Position numbers and translations under genes: made by a program | Assembly: GCF_000320365.1 (NCBI RefSeq) | Contig: NZ_ANIN01000001.1 | Coordinates: 186,001 to 250,000 of the forward strand | DNA: 64,000 bases | Direction: 5' to 3' | Source of the DNA: Moraxella macacae 0408225 | GTDB lineage: Bacteria; Pseudomonadota; Gammaproteobacteria; Pseudomonadales; Moraxellaceae | Notes under the pieces: model-generated | Told to the model about the DNA's origin: nothing | Seen by the model: the letters and a program-made list of their open reading frames with translations, nothing else | The model's database searches: none | Part shown: piece by piece, positions 25,954 to 34,995 of the stretch | How positions within the stretch are numbered: the stretch's first letter is position 1 | How the letters are laid out: each line of letters opens with the position of its first letter

Positions 25954-28900
25954 ATGAAACGCATTTTAATTAACGCCACTCACGCCGAAGAAGTTCGTGT
26001 TGCCTTGTGTAATGGCAGTCATCTTTATGATTTTGACTTAGAAAATCGCACCCGTGAACAAAAAAAAGCCAATATTTATAAGGGGCGAGTTACACGTGTC
26101 GAGCAGTCGCTAGAAGCGGTGTTTGTTGAGTATGGCTCAACGCGTCAAGGCTTTTTGCCAATGCGTGAAATTGCCAATGAGTATTTTTTGGGCGATCCAC
26201 GCACAACAACCAATTTAAAACAGTTAATCAAAGAAGGCGATGAATTAATCGTTCAAATTGAAAAAGAAGAGCGTGGCAATAAAGGTGCCGCTTTGTCTAC
26301 TTTTATTTCATTGGCAGGACGGTATTTGGTATTAATGCCAAACAACCCACGCGGAGGTGGCATTTCACGCCAAATTTCAGGCAAATTGCGCGAAGAAATG
26401 AAACAAGCCATAGCCAGTTTACAATTGCCTAAAAATATGAGTGTCATTTTGCGAACTGCAGGCATTGGCAAATCCACAGATGAATTGCAACGCGATCTTG
26501 ATCATTTGTTAAGCATTTGGCAAAACATTCTTTACCAAAATAAAAACTTTCCATCACCGCGTTTGGTACACCAAGAAGCCAGTGTCATTACGCGTGCGGT
26601 ACGCGATTATTTGCGTGATGACATTGCTGAAATTTGGATAGACAATGAACACGCCTATAATGAAGCCGCCCATTTTATTGAAAGCATGATGCCACAACAA
26701 TTAAACAAATTGCGCAAATATACTGATTATGAACCGATGTTTAGCCGTTTTGGCATCGAACGTCAAATTGAAACCGCGTATCAGCGTGAGGTGCGCTTGC
26801 CAAGTGGCGGTTCAATCGTCATTGACCAAACCGAAGCCTTAGTATCCATTGACATTAACTCATCAAAATCCACCAAAGGATCAGATGTATCAGAAACTGC
26901 ATTTAATACCAATTTAGAAGCGGCCGATGAAATTGCTCGTCAATTACGCTTGCGAGATATGGGCGGCTTGATTGTCATTGATTTTATCGATATGACAACC
27001 GATGAACATCAAAAACAAGTTGAAAACCGTCTAAAAGAAGCAACACGCACTGATCGTGCCAGATTACAATTTGCAGAAATTTCGCGGTTTGGTCTGCTTG
27101 AAATGAGTCGCCAACGCTTGCGTCCGTCATTAGAAGAATCGACCGGTTTTTTATGCCCACGCTGTCATGGCACGGGTATGATAAGAGATTTGCGATCGCT
27201 TGCATTGTCAATCATGCGTCAAATTGAACAAAAAGCCCTGCAAGAACGCCACGGTGAAATTCAAGCCGATGTACCAACGGATATCGCCGCCTTTTTGTTA
27301 AATGAAAAACGCGACAGCTTGGTTTATTTGGAACAAGAAAGTGGCACGCGTATCACGATTTTACCACACGCGCACCTTGATTCGCCTGAATTTCATATCG
27401 TCTTTAATAGTGAAGGTTACGCGCCACCAACTTACGAACGCATTGCCGAAAGCCTAGAGCAAGAATGCACCGATCGTGGTTATGATACCAGCAACTGGCA
27501 TACCGAAGAAAATGACACACGAATCTCTCGTCCAACCGATGGACATGCGTGGTCAAATGCAGACAATGCCAACACACAAACCGCTAAAAAAGAAAAAACC
27601 GCCCAACCAGGCCAAAACCAAGATCAAGTACAGCCACAATCACAACCACAAAATCAGCCACAGAACCGATCAACGCAAGCACAGCAGATCTCAACACAAC
27701 AACCCTCCGCGGTTGCGTGGTTGTCTAACTTATTTGCCCCAACCGTGCAGGCTCAAGTTGCCCATAGCATCAGCAGTCAAGATGCAGCAGCAGCCATTGA
27801 AAATATTGTCAATACAGGCGCAAAAAGTTTGGGCGTACAAGGGCAGCTTGCCTACACAACCACAGATGCAGAGACCATTAACCAAACAGCCCACGCAACC
27901 ACTCAAACAAACCCTGCCACACCGAGCATTGCACAACCTCAAAGCTGCGACAACAAAGACGAAAACAAACCAAAACGCAGTCAAAATCGCCGTTCCGCCA
28001 AAACAAAAACCAAAAAACGCACAGAGGGAGCCAGTACAGAGGTTACTGATACACAAAATACCACCAATGCACAAAACACCAAAGCACCCTTAGATATTGC
28101 CACAGACAAAACCAACAAAGACGGCTTGCCAAAACGCGAACCAAACTCACGCCGTGAAAGTCGCGGTGAAAAACAACGTGGCGAAACCCTAAGTTTACCA
28201 ACAAGCACCGACTCTGCAACAACAAACGCCACCCATAAACCAGATGACAGCCAAAACAACAACCAAGGCAACAACCAAGAAAAACAAGAAAAAACAGCAC
28301 AAAACAGCACAGACCATGGCAGTGAAAACCATGGCAGTGAAAACCACGCACCAAAAGACGTTGTCAAAGAAACCTGCGTTTTAAAAGAAAAAACACAAAA
28401 ACATGTCCAAAAACATGACAATGTCCAAGTGCAAATTCACAAAACCTCTCCAGTTGTCGCACCAAAAGACGTTACCCACATTTCGCTGGACAACAGCAAA
28501 GGTGCGTGTTTGCCAGATGACACAAAAGAAGAAGCGAATATTGAAAACACGCCTAAAAATAGTGTTGCCAATCAAAAACCACAAACCAACCCAACTCAAG
28601 AAACCTCGCTTTTGGCAGCTACAACAATACCAGTTGCAACAACAGCACCAAAAGCCAGCCTTGATGTTACTCCAACCCAAGGACGGGCTAAAAACGATCC
28701 GCGCGAAGTTTACAAGGCGTATCAGCAGCGTTTTAACCCAAACATTGCCACAATTGCCAAACCAATTGGCAACCTAAATAGCATCACAGGCACAGTGTCG
28801 CAATTCATTCAGCAACAGCTCAATGACGCCAATGAACAAATCAGTCAACACGGTACGGTTGCTACGTTTATCAATGCACTGCACGCTTATCGCCAACATG

Positions 28901-29904
28901 CCAACCAAGTGCAAAACGCACAAACAAGCTTGGCAAGTGATGATAATTTTAGCCACTTTTTTCAAAATTACGGCTATGAACATCTGTCGCAACAAAACCT
29001 AGACGATTACCATCAGATGATCTGCCCTACCAATCAATTCCACGCCAGTGCAGGCAAAACCAAAGCCAAGCCAGCGCCTGTTACCCAGCGTGCAAGCAAC
29101 GATCCGCGTGGGAGCATGATATCGATTGCAACAACACAAACAACAGAGCAAACAAAAACCAATAAAAAAGCAACCAAACAACCTGACGATGATACCACCA
29201 AAAGTAACGCCAGTCATAATTATGCACTCAACAGTGCAGGTGCGTGGCTTATTTCTCAATTGGGCGATGTCGGTAAGCAACACATCGAAAACGGTGAATT
29301 CGTCCTTGCTTATTTGCAAGCAAGAAAATTGCAAGCCCAAAATGCAAATCGTGATGTCATGCCAAATCCACAGGCAACAGAGCAAAACCCACAAAATCAC
29401 ATCACAAATACCACAGATGACGGTTTTGAATCAACCATGCAACAAAGCATCAAACGCTATGTCAAACAAAGCGATCATGCCAAAGAAAACCAACAAAAAT
29501 TGGCAACAAACATAGCAAAACTGGAAAACGCACTGGAAAACGCCTTGGCAGATGCTTTAACCGATATGGAAAAAAGTTTGGCAAAAATTGCCAATACAAT
29601 TAACAATTCGCCAGAAGAAAGCAGCGAGCAAAGCCTAGAACAGAGCTTAGAGCAAGGTGATATCCCAAAAAACAAAACCACGCCTGCCAGTTATAAAAAC
29701 ATGATTGAGTCGGTTGCTGAGCAAATGCAAGGAACAGCGCTTGGTGTGTTAAACTTGGCAAAACCAAAAGTTACTCGCACACGCAAGGCAAAAGTGGAAA
29801 AAACCCCCACAAAAACCAAATCTCGCACCAGCAAAAAAGTGGATAATGTAACGATTGTTAAAAAACCAAAAACAGACACATCGGATACGGATCCCACTGA
29901 ATAA
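25954..29904 (+). CDS. rne: Ribonuclease E
   Basis: Essential endoribonuclease for mRNA decay and rRNA/tRNA processing, and scaffold of the degradosome at the membrane. The catalytic half is standard: S1 domain from about residue 35, Mg-binding Asp300 (SIDINSSKSTKG) and Asp343 (IVIDFIDM), and the zinc link CPRCHGTG at 401-408. The C-terminal ~800 residues are low-complexity (Gln, Asn, Thr, Lys rich) with Lys/Arg patches, a FDPR-like NDPREVYKAYQQRFNP segment near 915 and an in-frame 15-bp duplication (HGSEN twice, near 28317). At 1316 residues it is clearly longer than E. coli's 1061. A terminator follows directly. Confidence 0.96.
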   Translation: MKRILINATHAEEVRVALCNGSHLYDFDLENRTREQKKANIYKGRVTRVEQSLEAVFVEYGSTRQGFLPMREIANEYFLGDPRTTTNLKQLIKEGDELIVQIEKEERGNKGAALSTFISLAGRYLVLMPNNPRGGGISRQISGKLREEMKQAIASLQLPKNMSVILRTAGIGKSTDELQRDLDHLLSIWQNILYQNKNFPSPRLVHQEASVITRAVRDYLRDDIAEIWIDNEHAYNEAAHFIESMMPQQLNKLRKYTDYEPMFSRFGIERQIETAYQREVRLPSGGSIVIDQTEALVSIDINSSKSTKGSDVSETAFNTNLEAADEIARQLRLRDMGGLIVIDFIDMTTDEHQKQVENRLKEATRTDRARLQFAEISRFGLLEMSRQRLRPSLEESTGFLCPRCHGTGMIRDLRSLALSIMRQIEQKALQERHGEIQADVPTDIAAFLLNEKRDSLVYLEQESGTRITILPHAHLDSPEFHIVFNSEGYAPPTYERIAESLEQECTDRGYDTSNWHTEENDTRISRPTDGHAWSNADNANTQTAKKEKTAQPGQNQDQVQPQSQPQNQPQNRSTQAQQISTQQPSAVAWLSNLFAPTVQAQVAHSISSQDAAAAIENIVNTGAKSLGVQGQLAYTTTDAETINQTAHATTQTNPATPSIAQPQSCDNKDENKPKRSQNRRSAKTKTKKRTEGASTEVTDTQNTTNAQNTKAPLDIATDKTNKDGLPKREPNSRRESRGEKQRGETLSLPTSTDSATTNATHKPDDSQNNNQGNNQEKQEKTAQNSTDHGSENHGSENHAPKDVVKETCVLKEKTQKHVQKHDNVQVQIHKTSPVVAPKDVTHISLDNSKGACLPDDTKEEANIENTPKNSVANQKPQTNPTQETSLLAATTIPVATTAPKASLDVTPTQGRAKNDPREVYKAYQQRFNPNIATIAKPIGNLNSITGTVSQFIQQQLNDANEQISQHGTVATFINALHAYRQHANQVQNAQTSLASDDNFSHFFQNYGYEHLSQQNLDDYHQMICPTNQFHASAGKTKAKPAPVTQRASNDPRGSMISIATTQTTEQTKTNKKATKQPDDDTTKSNASHNYALNSAGAWLISQLGDVGKQHIENGEFVLAYLQARKLQAQNANRDVMPNPQATEQNPQNHITNTTDDGFESTMQQSIKRYVKQSDHAKENQQKLATNIAKLENALENALADALTDMEKSLAKIANTINNSPEESSEQSLEQSLEQGDIPKNKTTPASYKNMIESVAEQMQGTALGVLNLAKPKVTRTRKAKVEKTPTKTKSRTSKKVDNVTIVKKPKTDTSDTDPTE

Positions 29905-29920
29905 TAATATTATCAACCTT

Positions 29921-29954
29921 AAAAAGCCGTTTATTAACTAAACGGCTTTTTTTA
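29921..29954 (+). terminator. Rho-independent terminator of rne
   Basis: AAAAAGCCGTTTA (29921-29933) and TAAACGGCTTTTT (29939-29951), loop TTAAC, followed by more T. Confidence 0.9.
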
Positions 29955-30130
29955 TTTAATAATACATCACAATCATTTAACAATATTTATAAAACTTTGA
30001 TTGTTAGCCAACACTTTTTAACCAATTTGGAGAATGGCAAATTTTGTTCAAATTATCACAGATTGAGTACAAACAGTCTTAAGCTTTTGTTCTCACTTAC
30101 AACAAATCCATAATTTTAACCGTTCATCGG

Positions 30131-30158
30131 TTGACACTTGATATAAAAAAATTATAAA
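30131..30158 (+). promoter_or_regulatory. Sigma-70 promoter of the 50-residue lipoprotein gene
   Basis: TTGACA (30131-30136), 16-bp spacer, TATAAA (30153-30158). The start of transcription would be about 65 nt before the ATG at 30230. The interval 29955-30229 holds nothing else recognised. Confidence 0.65.
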
Positions 30159-30229
30159 ATACGCACTGCTTATTTATAGAGCAATGATACAAACTTAATT
30201 CTTAAGCAAATGCGTGGAAATAACGTACA

Positions 30230-30382
30230 ATGTTTACAAAAATTGTTAAAAAAATGTTATTCACAACTGTATTGGTGTTAACGTTAGGGTCAGGGTTTAT
30301 ACTCAGTGCTTGTGGGGCAAAAGACGCTTGTTTGGACGCAGGCGGTCATTACAATGAAGAAACCAAAACCTGCGAGCATTAA
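30230..30382 (+). CDS. Very small lipoprotein (50 residues)
   Basis: The frame encodes a positively charged start, a hydrophobic stretch and the lipobox LSAC (Cys28), followed by only 22 mature residues: GAKDACLDAGGHYNEETKTCEH. The C-x-x-A-G-G-x-Y-N...C pattern resembles small lipoproteins seen in several gammaproteobacteria; two Cys could form a disulfide. It has a good promoter upstream and lies between the rne terminator and the end of the convergent Zorya operon. Function unknown. Confidence 0.7.
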   Translation: MFTKIVKKMLFTTVLVLTLGSGFILSACGAKDACLDAGGHYNEETKTCEH

Positions 30383-30421
30383 ACCGTTGTCTAAAAGCAA
30401 TTGTCTAAATCAGCATCTAAA

Positions 30422-31267
30422 TTAGTATCTAAAAATGCCTTGCTGACGACGCAAGTCTTGTAATAACTGCCCATCTTTGTAAGAAACACGCATATGTCCA
30501 TGACTGGGCTGTTTGCTGTGGCATTCTATGCACAGTGCTTTTAGATTGGCATCTTTATTGTGATGTTTTACGCCGTCAATGTGATGCGTGTGCAATAAAC
30601 TTTTGTGATTGCTAAGATCAACTTGACACTGTTCACAACGCCAGGCTTGACGTTCGCGGTATCGGTGAGAAATCTCTTCCCAATTATTGGCATAACCTGC
30701 TTTGTCTTGTCCAATATTGGCGGGGGTGGTTTTAAAATGCGTGCGATAAGTTTCAAGAAATTCATCTAAGTCAAAGTTATTATAAACTTGAACTTTGTTT
30801 TTAGGATAACCTTGATAATTTAAACGTCCAAGGCAGAGTTTACAAACATTTAATCGCACTTCGGCATGCATGGTTTCTCCAGTTTCAGAGTGTCTGCCAT
30901 ACACTGCAAAAATCCCCTCGGTGTTATTGGTAACTTTATAGCGGCCAAAACGCCCCTCTGTTTTCATCTCATCTATCTTTTTACAATCGGTTAAATGATA
31001 TTTTCTGCCCTCTTTGTTACCAGCAATGACTTTATCAACACCAAAACCCTGATCAGGAATGAACAATAAAACATGATGCCCTTTATAAGTCCAAACATTG
31101 CCTTGTAATTCAATGTCTTCAAGCGATATCTCAATACCACTCCGGCTTTTTAGCTGTTTAATGGTAATATCCAGCTCGCTATTCACCATCGGCTCATAAT
31201 CCACCAAATTTTGGCTTACTTTTAAGGCATTTTGTTGTAATTTATCAAGAATCTCTGCCAAATTCAC
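30422..31267 (-). CDS. zorE: ZorE, HNH endonuclease of type II Zorya
   Basis: 281 residues. The C-terminal third is an HNH nuclease with paired Cys: CEQC near residue 207, then HTHHIDGVKHHNKDANLKALCIECH with the catalytic His, Asn and zinc Cys (about 223-247). A second Cys pair (CKLC, near 145) lies in the central domain. In type II Zorya, ZorE is the effector nuclease that damages invading phage DNA after the ZorAB motor is triggered. The start overlaps zorB by four bases (ATGA), so the three genes are one operon and translationally coupled. Confidence 0.85.
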   Translation of the reverse strand: MNLAEILDKLQQNALKVSQNLVDYEPMVNSELDITIKQLKSRSGIEISLEDIELQGNVWTYKGHHVLLFIPDQGFGVDKVIAGNKEGRKYHLTDCKKIDEMKTEGRFGRYKVTNNTEGIFAVYGRHSETGETMHAEVRLNVCKLCLGRLNYQGYPKNKVQVYNNFDLDEFLETYRTHFKTTPANIGQDKAGYANNWEEISHRYRERQAWRCEQCQVDLSNHKSLLHTHHIDGVKHHNKDANLKALCIECHSKQPSHGHMRVSYKDGQLLQDLRRQQGIFRY

Positions 31268-31956
31268 CGTGCATATTCCTTAGCCAAATTTTGCAATTGT
31301 TCATCAGCATTGGTGATAATGCGAAAAGTAACCCGTTTGGATTGTTCTTTATCTTCTTGCTTGTTAATCACAATGGCTTTTGAAGATGACAAACCCACCG
31401 AAGCCAAATTTTGTTTAATCCATGGACGATATTGTTCAATGCCACGGATATAATACACATATTGCAACACCGCTCGTGTTCTGTCTTGCGATAAGCGCAT
31501 ATTTTCAAAATACGCCGTATGCTCATCAACGCCTGCTGTCCATTCACTGCTGGTATGCCCTTCGATGCGAATTTCTTGAATGGCGTGTTTGTATTGATAA
31601 ACCACTTTCATATAGCGTGGAAAAAAATTATTCAGGGTTTGTTGATAACTTGGCTTTAAATTAGATTTGCCCGTTTCAAATAAAATTTCAGGATTTTTAA
31701 AAATAAAGGTCAAAGTTTTTGGGTCAATTTCCGCCCCTAAAGTGGGTAAATCTTTTTGAAATTCTTGCATTAAGGCATTATAAATGGCTCGTTGATTTTC
31801 TTCATAAGAAATCACCACTTTTTGGGTTTCCAAAATCAATGAAATGGCAATAAAGAAAAACAAAATCATCAGCCCACTCATTAAATCTGAAATGGGTAAC
31901 CACTGCTCGCCGTCATCTTTTTTATCTGTGATTTTACCTAACAGGGCGTTTAACAT
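31264..31956 (-). CDS. zorB: ZorB, MotB/OmpA-like stator subunit of Zorya
   Basis: 230 residues with one N-terminal membrane helix (about 25-45) carrying the MotB-type proton-path Asp24 in LPISDLMSGLMILFFFI. A C-terminal OmpA-like peptidoglycan-binding domain contains IRIEGHTSSEW and LSQDRTRAVLQYV. In Zorya, ZorA5B2 forms a proton-driven inner-membrane motor anchored to the cell wall by ZorB. The start codon shares one base with the zorA stop (TAATG). Confidence 0.88.
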   Translation of the reverse strand: MLNALLGKITDKKDDGEQWLPISDLMSGLMILFFFIAISLILETQKVVISYEENQRAIYNALMQEFQKDLPTLGAEIDPKTLTFIFKNPEILFETGKSNLKPSYQQTLNNFFPRYMKVVYQYKHAIQEIRIEGHTSSEWTAGVDEHTAYFENMRLSQDRTRAVLQYVYYIRGIEQYRPWIKQNLASVGLSSSKAIVINKQEDKEQSKRVTFRIITNADEQLQNLAKEYAR

Positions 31957-33641
31957 TATCTGCCCCCATTTCTGTTAATCACATCATTCATGGCATTCAC
32001 CAATCTTGCATAATCATCGGTAAATTGACGGGTGATAGAAATGAGTGATTGACCCATGGATTTTAAGGCTTCATTTTGCTGTTGTTGCACGCCTTTGTGG
32101 CTTTCGCTTAAGATGCCTTCAATTTTTTCGGCAGTGTCATTCCATGATTGTTCAGAAATTTGTTCAAGGTTATGTTGTATGGTTTGATTGGATTTTTGTT
32201 GCTCTTTGACCATATTTTGCAGCGTTTCGCTAAAATTATCTTGCAGCAATTGTAATGAATGAGCAAAATCTTGATGCCAATTTTCAATCATATTTGCCAC
32301 GGCTTTCACTTGATTGTTGCTGTTTTGCGTCTCTTTGGCAAAAGTTTGGGCGGTGTCTGTTAAAGTATTTTGGACTTCATCAAAGGCGTGGGTTACATAA
32401 TTGCTTCCTTCTTGCATATTATCTAACATAAGGGCGATATGACTTTGAATTTCCGGCAAACTTTGCACCGCATTTTCACGCATGTCAGAAAATGCTTGTA
32501 GGTGATTGGTTAATGCGTTTAGATTGGTTTGGTTTAATTGAATGACGGCGTTTAATTCATTCATGTGATTTGGAATCACACTTGTGGATTGTTCAATATT
32601 GGCAACGGAATTTTTAGTCAAATCAATGGCTTTTACCCCCAACTCGTACTGGGCAATCATTTGCTCAATTTGCTGTTTATAATTTTCTTGCCACTGCAAT
32701 AAATGACCAACCGCTTGATTAAGCTGTTTAAAATTCTCGCCAAATTGCTCGGTGATTTTGTCGTTAAAATCACGAATAACTTGATTAAGCGATTCAATGA
32801 TTTGTTCGGTAGCGGATTTAGAAAGACTTTCGGTAACTTGGTGCATTTGTTGCCAAAGTTTTCGCTCAAAAACCTGTCTTTCTTCATGATTTTTCTCTGC
32901 AATTTCAACCAATACCATCAAGGCTTTGTTCAGCGATTCAGCAATTTTTTCAGTGGCGGATTTGGCAAGATTTTCATTCATCCACTCCATTTGTTGCCAA
33001 AGTTTTTGTTCAAAAGCTTGTTTTTCCTGCTGATTTTGCTTTGCAATATTATACAAATACACCAAAGCTTTTGTTTGCTTATCAAAAAGCGTATAATTGG
33101 CTTTATGATTATCCGAAAAATCGGCACGCATCAGGCGAATTTGCCCAACCATGCTATTATCACCATCACGCCCGATGGCATTGATAAGTTCGTCTAATTT
33201 TTTGACAGTAATTTCGTGTTGGGTTAATATTTTATCGGTGGTATTGGTCTGTTTTATAAACCGCTGGAGCAATTCTTCGGCGTTGATATTATCAACATCT
33301 TCGTTTTGATTGTTTTTAAAAATCAAAATAATTTTTAGTAAAATAGATAAAAATATGCCAAGCACACTGGTGATAAAGGCTGTTTGCATGCCACTAATAA
33401 TCACGTGAATTTGCTCACGAATGTTATTGTCGCTAAAATCAAGCAGTGCAATGACAATACCAAAAAACGTACCAAAAATACCAATGGAAGTTAATATGGC
33501 TGGCATGGCATTGGCAAAATCTACCCATGTTTTACTTGCATTGCGCTTGAAAACAATACCAACCGCCCCTAGAAATAAAGCAAGCATAATGATGGTAAAT
33601 GGCAAGTTATAGCCACTAATCATCGCATCAAATATTTTCAT
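31956..33641 (-). CDS. zorA: ZorA, MotA/TolQ-like motor subunit of Zorya with long tail
   Basis: 561 residues. The first ~110 hold three membrane helices with the MotA/TolQ-like motif LTSIGIFGTFFGIVIALLDF (about 50-70) and FITSVLGIFLSILLKI. The rest is a cytoplasmic alpha-helical coiled-coil tail rich in Gln, Glu, Lys and Asn, like the tail that transmits the infection signal in described Zorya systems. Part of the tail is a 48-residue direct repeat (two KLWQQM segments, with SATE...ESLN after each). It is the first gene of the operon; its promoter should lie in 33642-33745, where no strong consensus is visible. Confidence 0.85.
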   Translation of the reverse strand: MKIFDAMISGYNLPFTIIMLALFLGAVGIVFKRNASKTWVDFANAMPAILTSIGIFGTFFGIVIALLDFSDNNIREQIHVIISGMQTAFITSVLGIFLSILLKIILIFKNNQNEDVDNINAEELLQRFIKQTNTTDKILTQHEITVKKLDELINAIGRDGDNSMVGQIRLMRADFSDNHKANYTLFDKQTKALVYLYNIAKQNQQEKQAFEQKLWQQMEWMNENLAKSATEKIAESLNKALMVLVEIAEKNHEERQVFERKLWQQMHQVTESLSKSATEQIIESLNQVIRDFNDKITEQFGENFKQLNQAVGHLLQWQENYKQQIEQMIAQYELGVKAIDLTKNSVANIEQSTSVIPNHMNELNAVIQLNQTNLNALTNHLQAFSDMRENAVQSLPEIQSHIALMLDNMQEGSNYVTHAFDEVQNTLTDTAQTFAKETQNSNNQVKAVANMIENWHQDFAHSLQLLQDNFSETLQNMVKEQQKSNQTIQHNLEQISEQSWNDTAEKIEGILSESHKGVQQQQNEALKSMGQSLISITRQFTDDYARLVNAMNDVINRNGGR

Positions 33642-33745
33642 AATCGTTTTTAAAACCTAAACTTGGTTGAAATTTTAGTTAGCATAATTACTTACAAAAA
33701 CCAACTATTTTAACACATAAAAAATACTAAAAAAACAAATTAATG

Positions 33746-34660
33746 CTATTTGTTACGCATTTTATTAACAATTGTTACCATACCCACCACGATCAAACCT
33801 GCAACCAAACCCGTCAGACCATTTAGCACATTGGTAACCAAACCGTCAAACAGCCCAGACATTTGGCTTAAATATTCAATACCATGATGCAAAAAACCAA
33901 TACCGTGCGCAATAATACCGCCACCCACCAAAAACATCGCGAGCGTCCCTGCAATGGATAAAAACTGCATAAGTTTTGGAGCAAATGCCAAAATCATACG
34001 GCCTATTTTTTGTAAACTTTGGCTTGGTTGTTGCAATAAATATAAACCCAAATCGTCAAGTTTTACAATCCCTGCAACCAAACCATATACCCCCACAGTC
34101 ATCACCACCGAAACCAAAGCCAATACCATAGCTTTGTTTGGCAAAGAAACCGTCGCCGCCATTGTGCCTAATGAAATGACAATAATTTCTGCTGACAAAA
34201 TAAAATCCGTACGCACCGCCCCTTTGATTTTGTCTTGCTCCAAAGTGGCCAAATCTACATTTTGTGCATTGGCAAACAAATGTTCATTGGGGTTTTGTGT
34301 ATCTTCGTTGTGGTGCAAGTTGTGATGTAAAACTTTGTGCAACACTTTTTCAGCACCCTCAAAACACAAAAACAAACCACCAAGCATCAACAAAACCGTT
34401 ACCAACACAGGTGATAACGCACTGATTAACAATGCCAGTGGCACCAAAATGACTTTATTAATTGCCGAACCTTTTGCCACCGCCCACACCACAGGCAATT
34501 CACGATCAGGCTTTACCCCGGTTACTTGATTGGCATTTAACGCCAAATCATCACCCAACACGCCCGCGGTTTTTTTGGCCGCCACCTTAGTCATCACCGA
34601 CACATCGTCCAAAATCAGTGCAATATCATCTATCAATGTAAGTAAACTTGCTCCAGCCAT
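33746..34660 (-). CDS. yedI: DUF808 (YedI-like) membrane protein
   Basis: 304 residues with the family start MAGASLLTLIDDIALILDDVSVMTKVAAKKTAGVLGDDLALNA and eight or so hydrophobic helices, matching DUF808/YedI throughout. A His-rich loop (HKVLHHNLHHNEDTQNPNE) lies near 105-125. The family is widespread in inner membranes and functionally uncharacterised. Confidence 0.88.
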   Translation of the reverse strand: MAGASLLTLIDDIALILDDVSVMTKVAAKKTAGVLGDDLALNANQVTGVKPDRELPVVWAVAKGSAINKVILVPLALLISALSPVLVTVLLMLGGLFLCFEGAEKVLHKVLHHNLHHNEDTQNPNEHLFANAQNVDLATLEQDKIKGAVRTDFILSAEIIVISLGTMAATVSLPNKAMVLALVSVVMTVGVYGLVAGIVKLDDLGLYLLQQPSQSLQKIGRMILAFAPKLMQFLSIAGTLAMFLVGGGIIAHGIGFLHHGIEYLSQMSGLFDGLVTNVLNGLTGLVAGLIVVGMVTIVNKMRNK

Positions 34661-34995
34661 AACTTTCCCTTAAAACAATTTTTTTCTTAAAACAATTTTC
34701 TTTTATACTTGCCAATCAAGGTTAAATTCAACCTATCAGTTTACAAATTTATCAGCAAAAAACAAGCAACAATTTGTATCCAAAACCAACTTTTTTAATC
34801 ATCATCGGTAAAATTTTAACGATTATCCGCTATTATTTGTAAGAAAATCGCTTTATACTTATACTAATTAGTTATACTTAATACCAATAAGTTCACCAAT
34901 TCACAAAATATTTTAAAATTAGACCAAAAAGACCGATTTTTTTAAATATTAAACACATAAATATTAAACACAATTGGCCATCATCAGGAACATTT
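34661..34995. other. 335-bp intergenic region between yedI and dsbC
   Basis: No gene supported. The region is divergent and AT-rich, with short repeats of ATACTTATACTAATTAGTTATACT type near 34855-34880 that could contain promoter elements for dsbC. No operator or RNA structure could be assigned. Confidence 0.4.

Noticed and set aside
27476-28421. Overlapping ORFs of 146-205 codons on both strands inside rne
   Set aside because: They arise from the low-complexity C-terminal half of RNase E in other frames; the rne frame is continuous and has all family motifs.
6844-29954. AAAAAGCCGTTT shared by two terminators as an uptake sequence
   Set aside because: Found in only two terminators; the other terminators in the window use different stems.
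30422-31267. Stand-alone HNH homing endonuclease
   Set aside because: The four-base overlap with the MotB-like gene and operon with the MotA-like gene match type II Zorya better than an isolated mobile nuclease.
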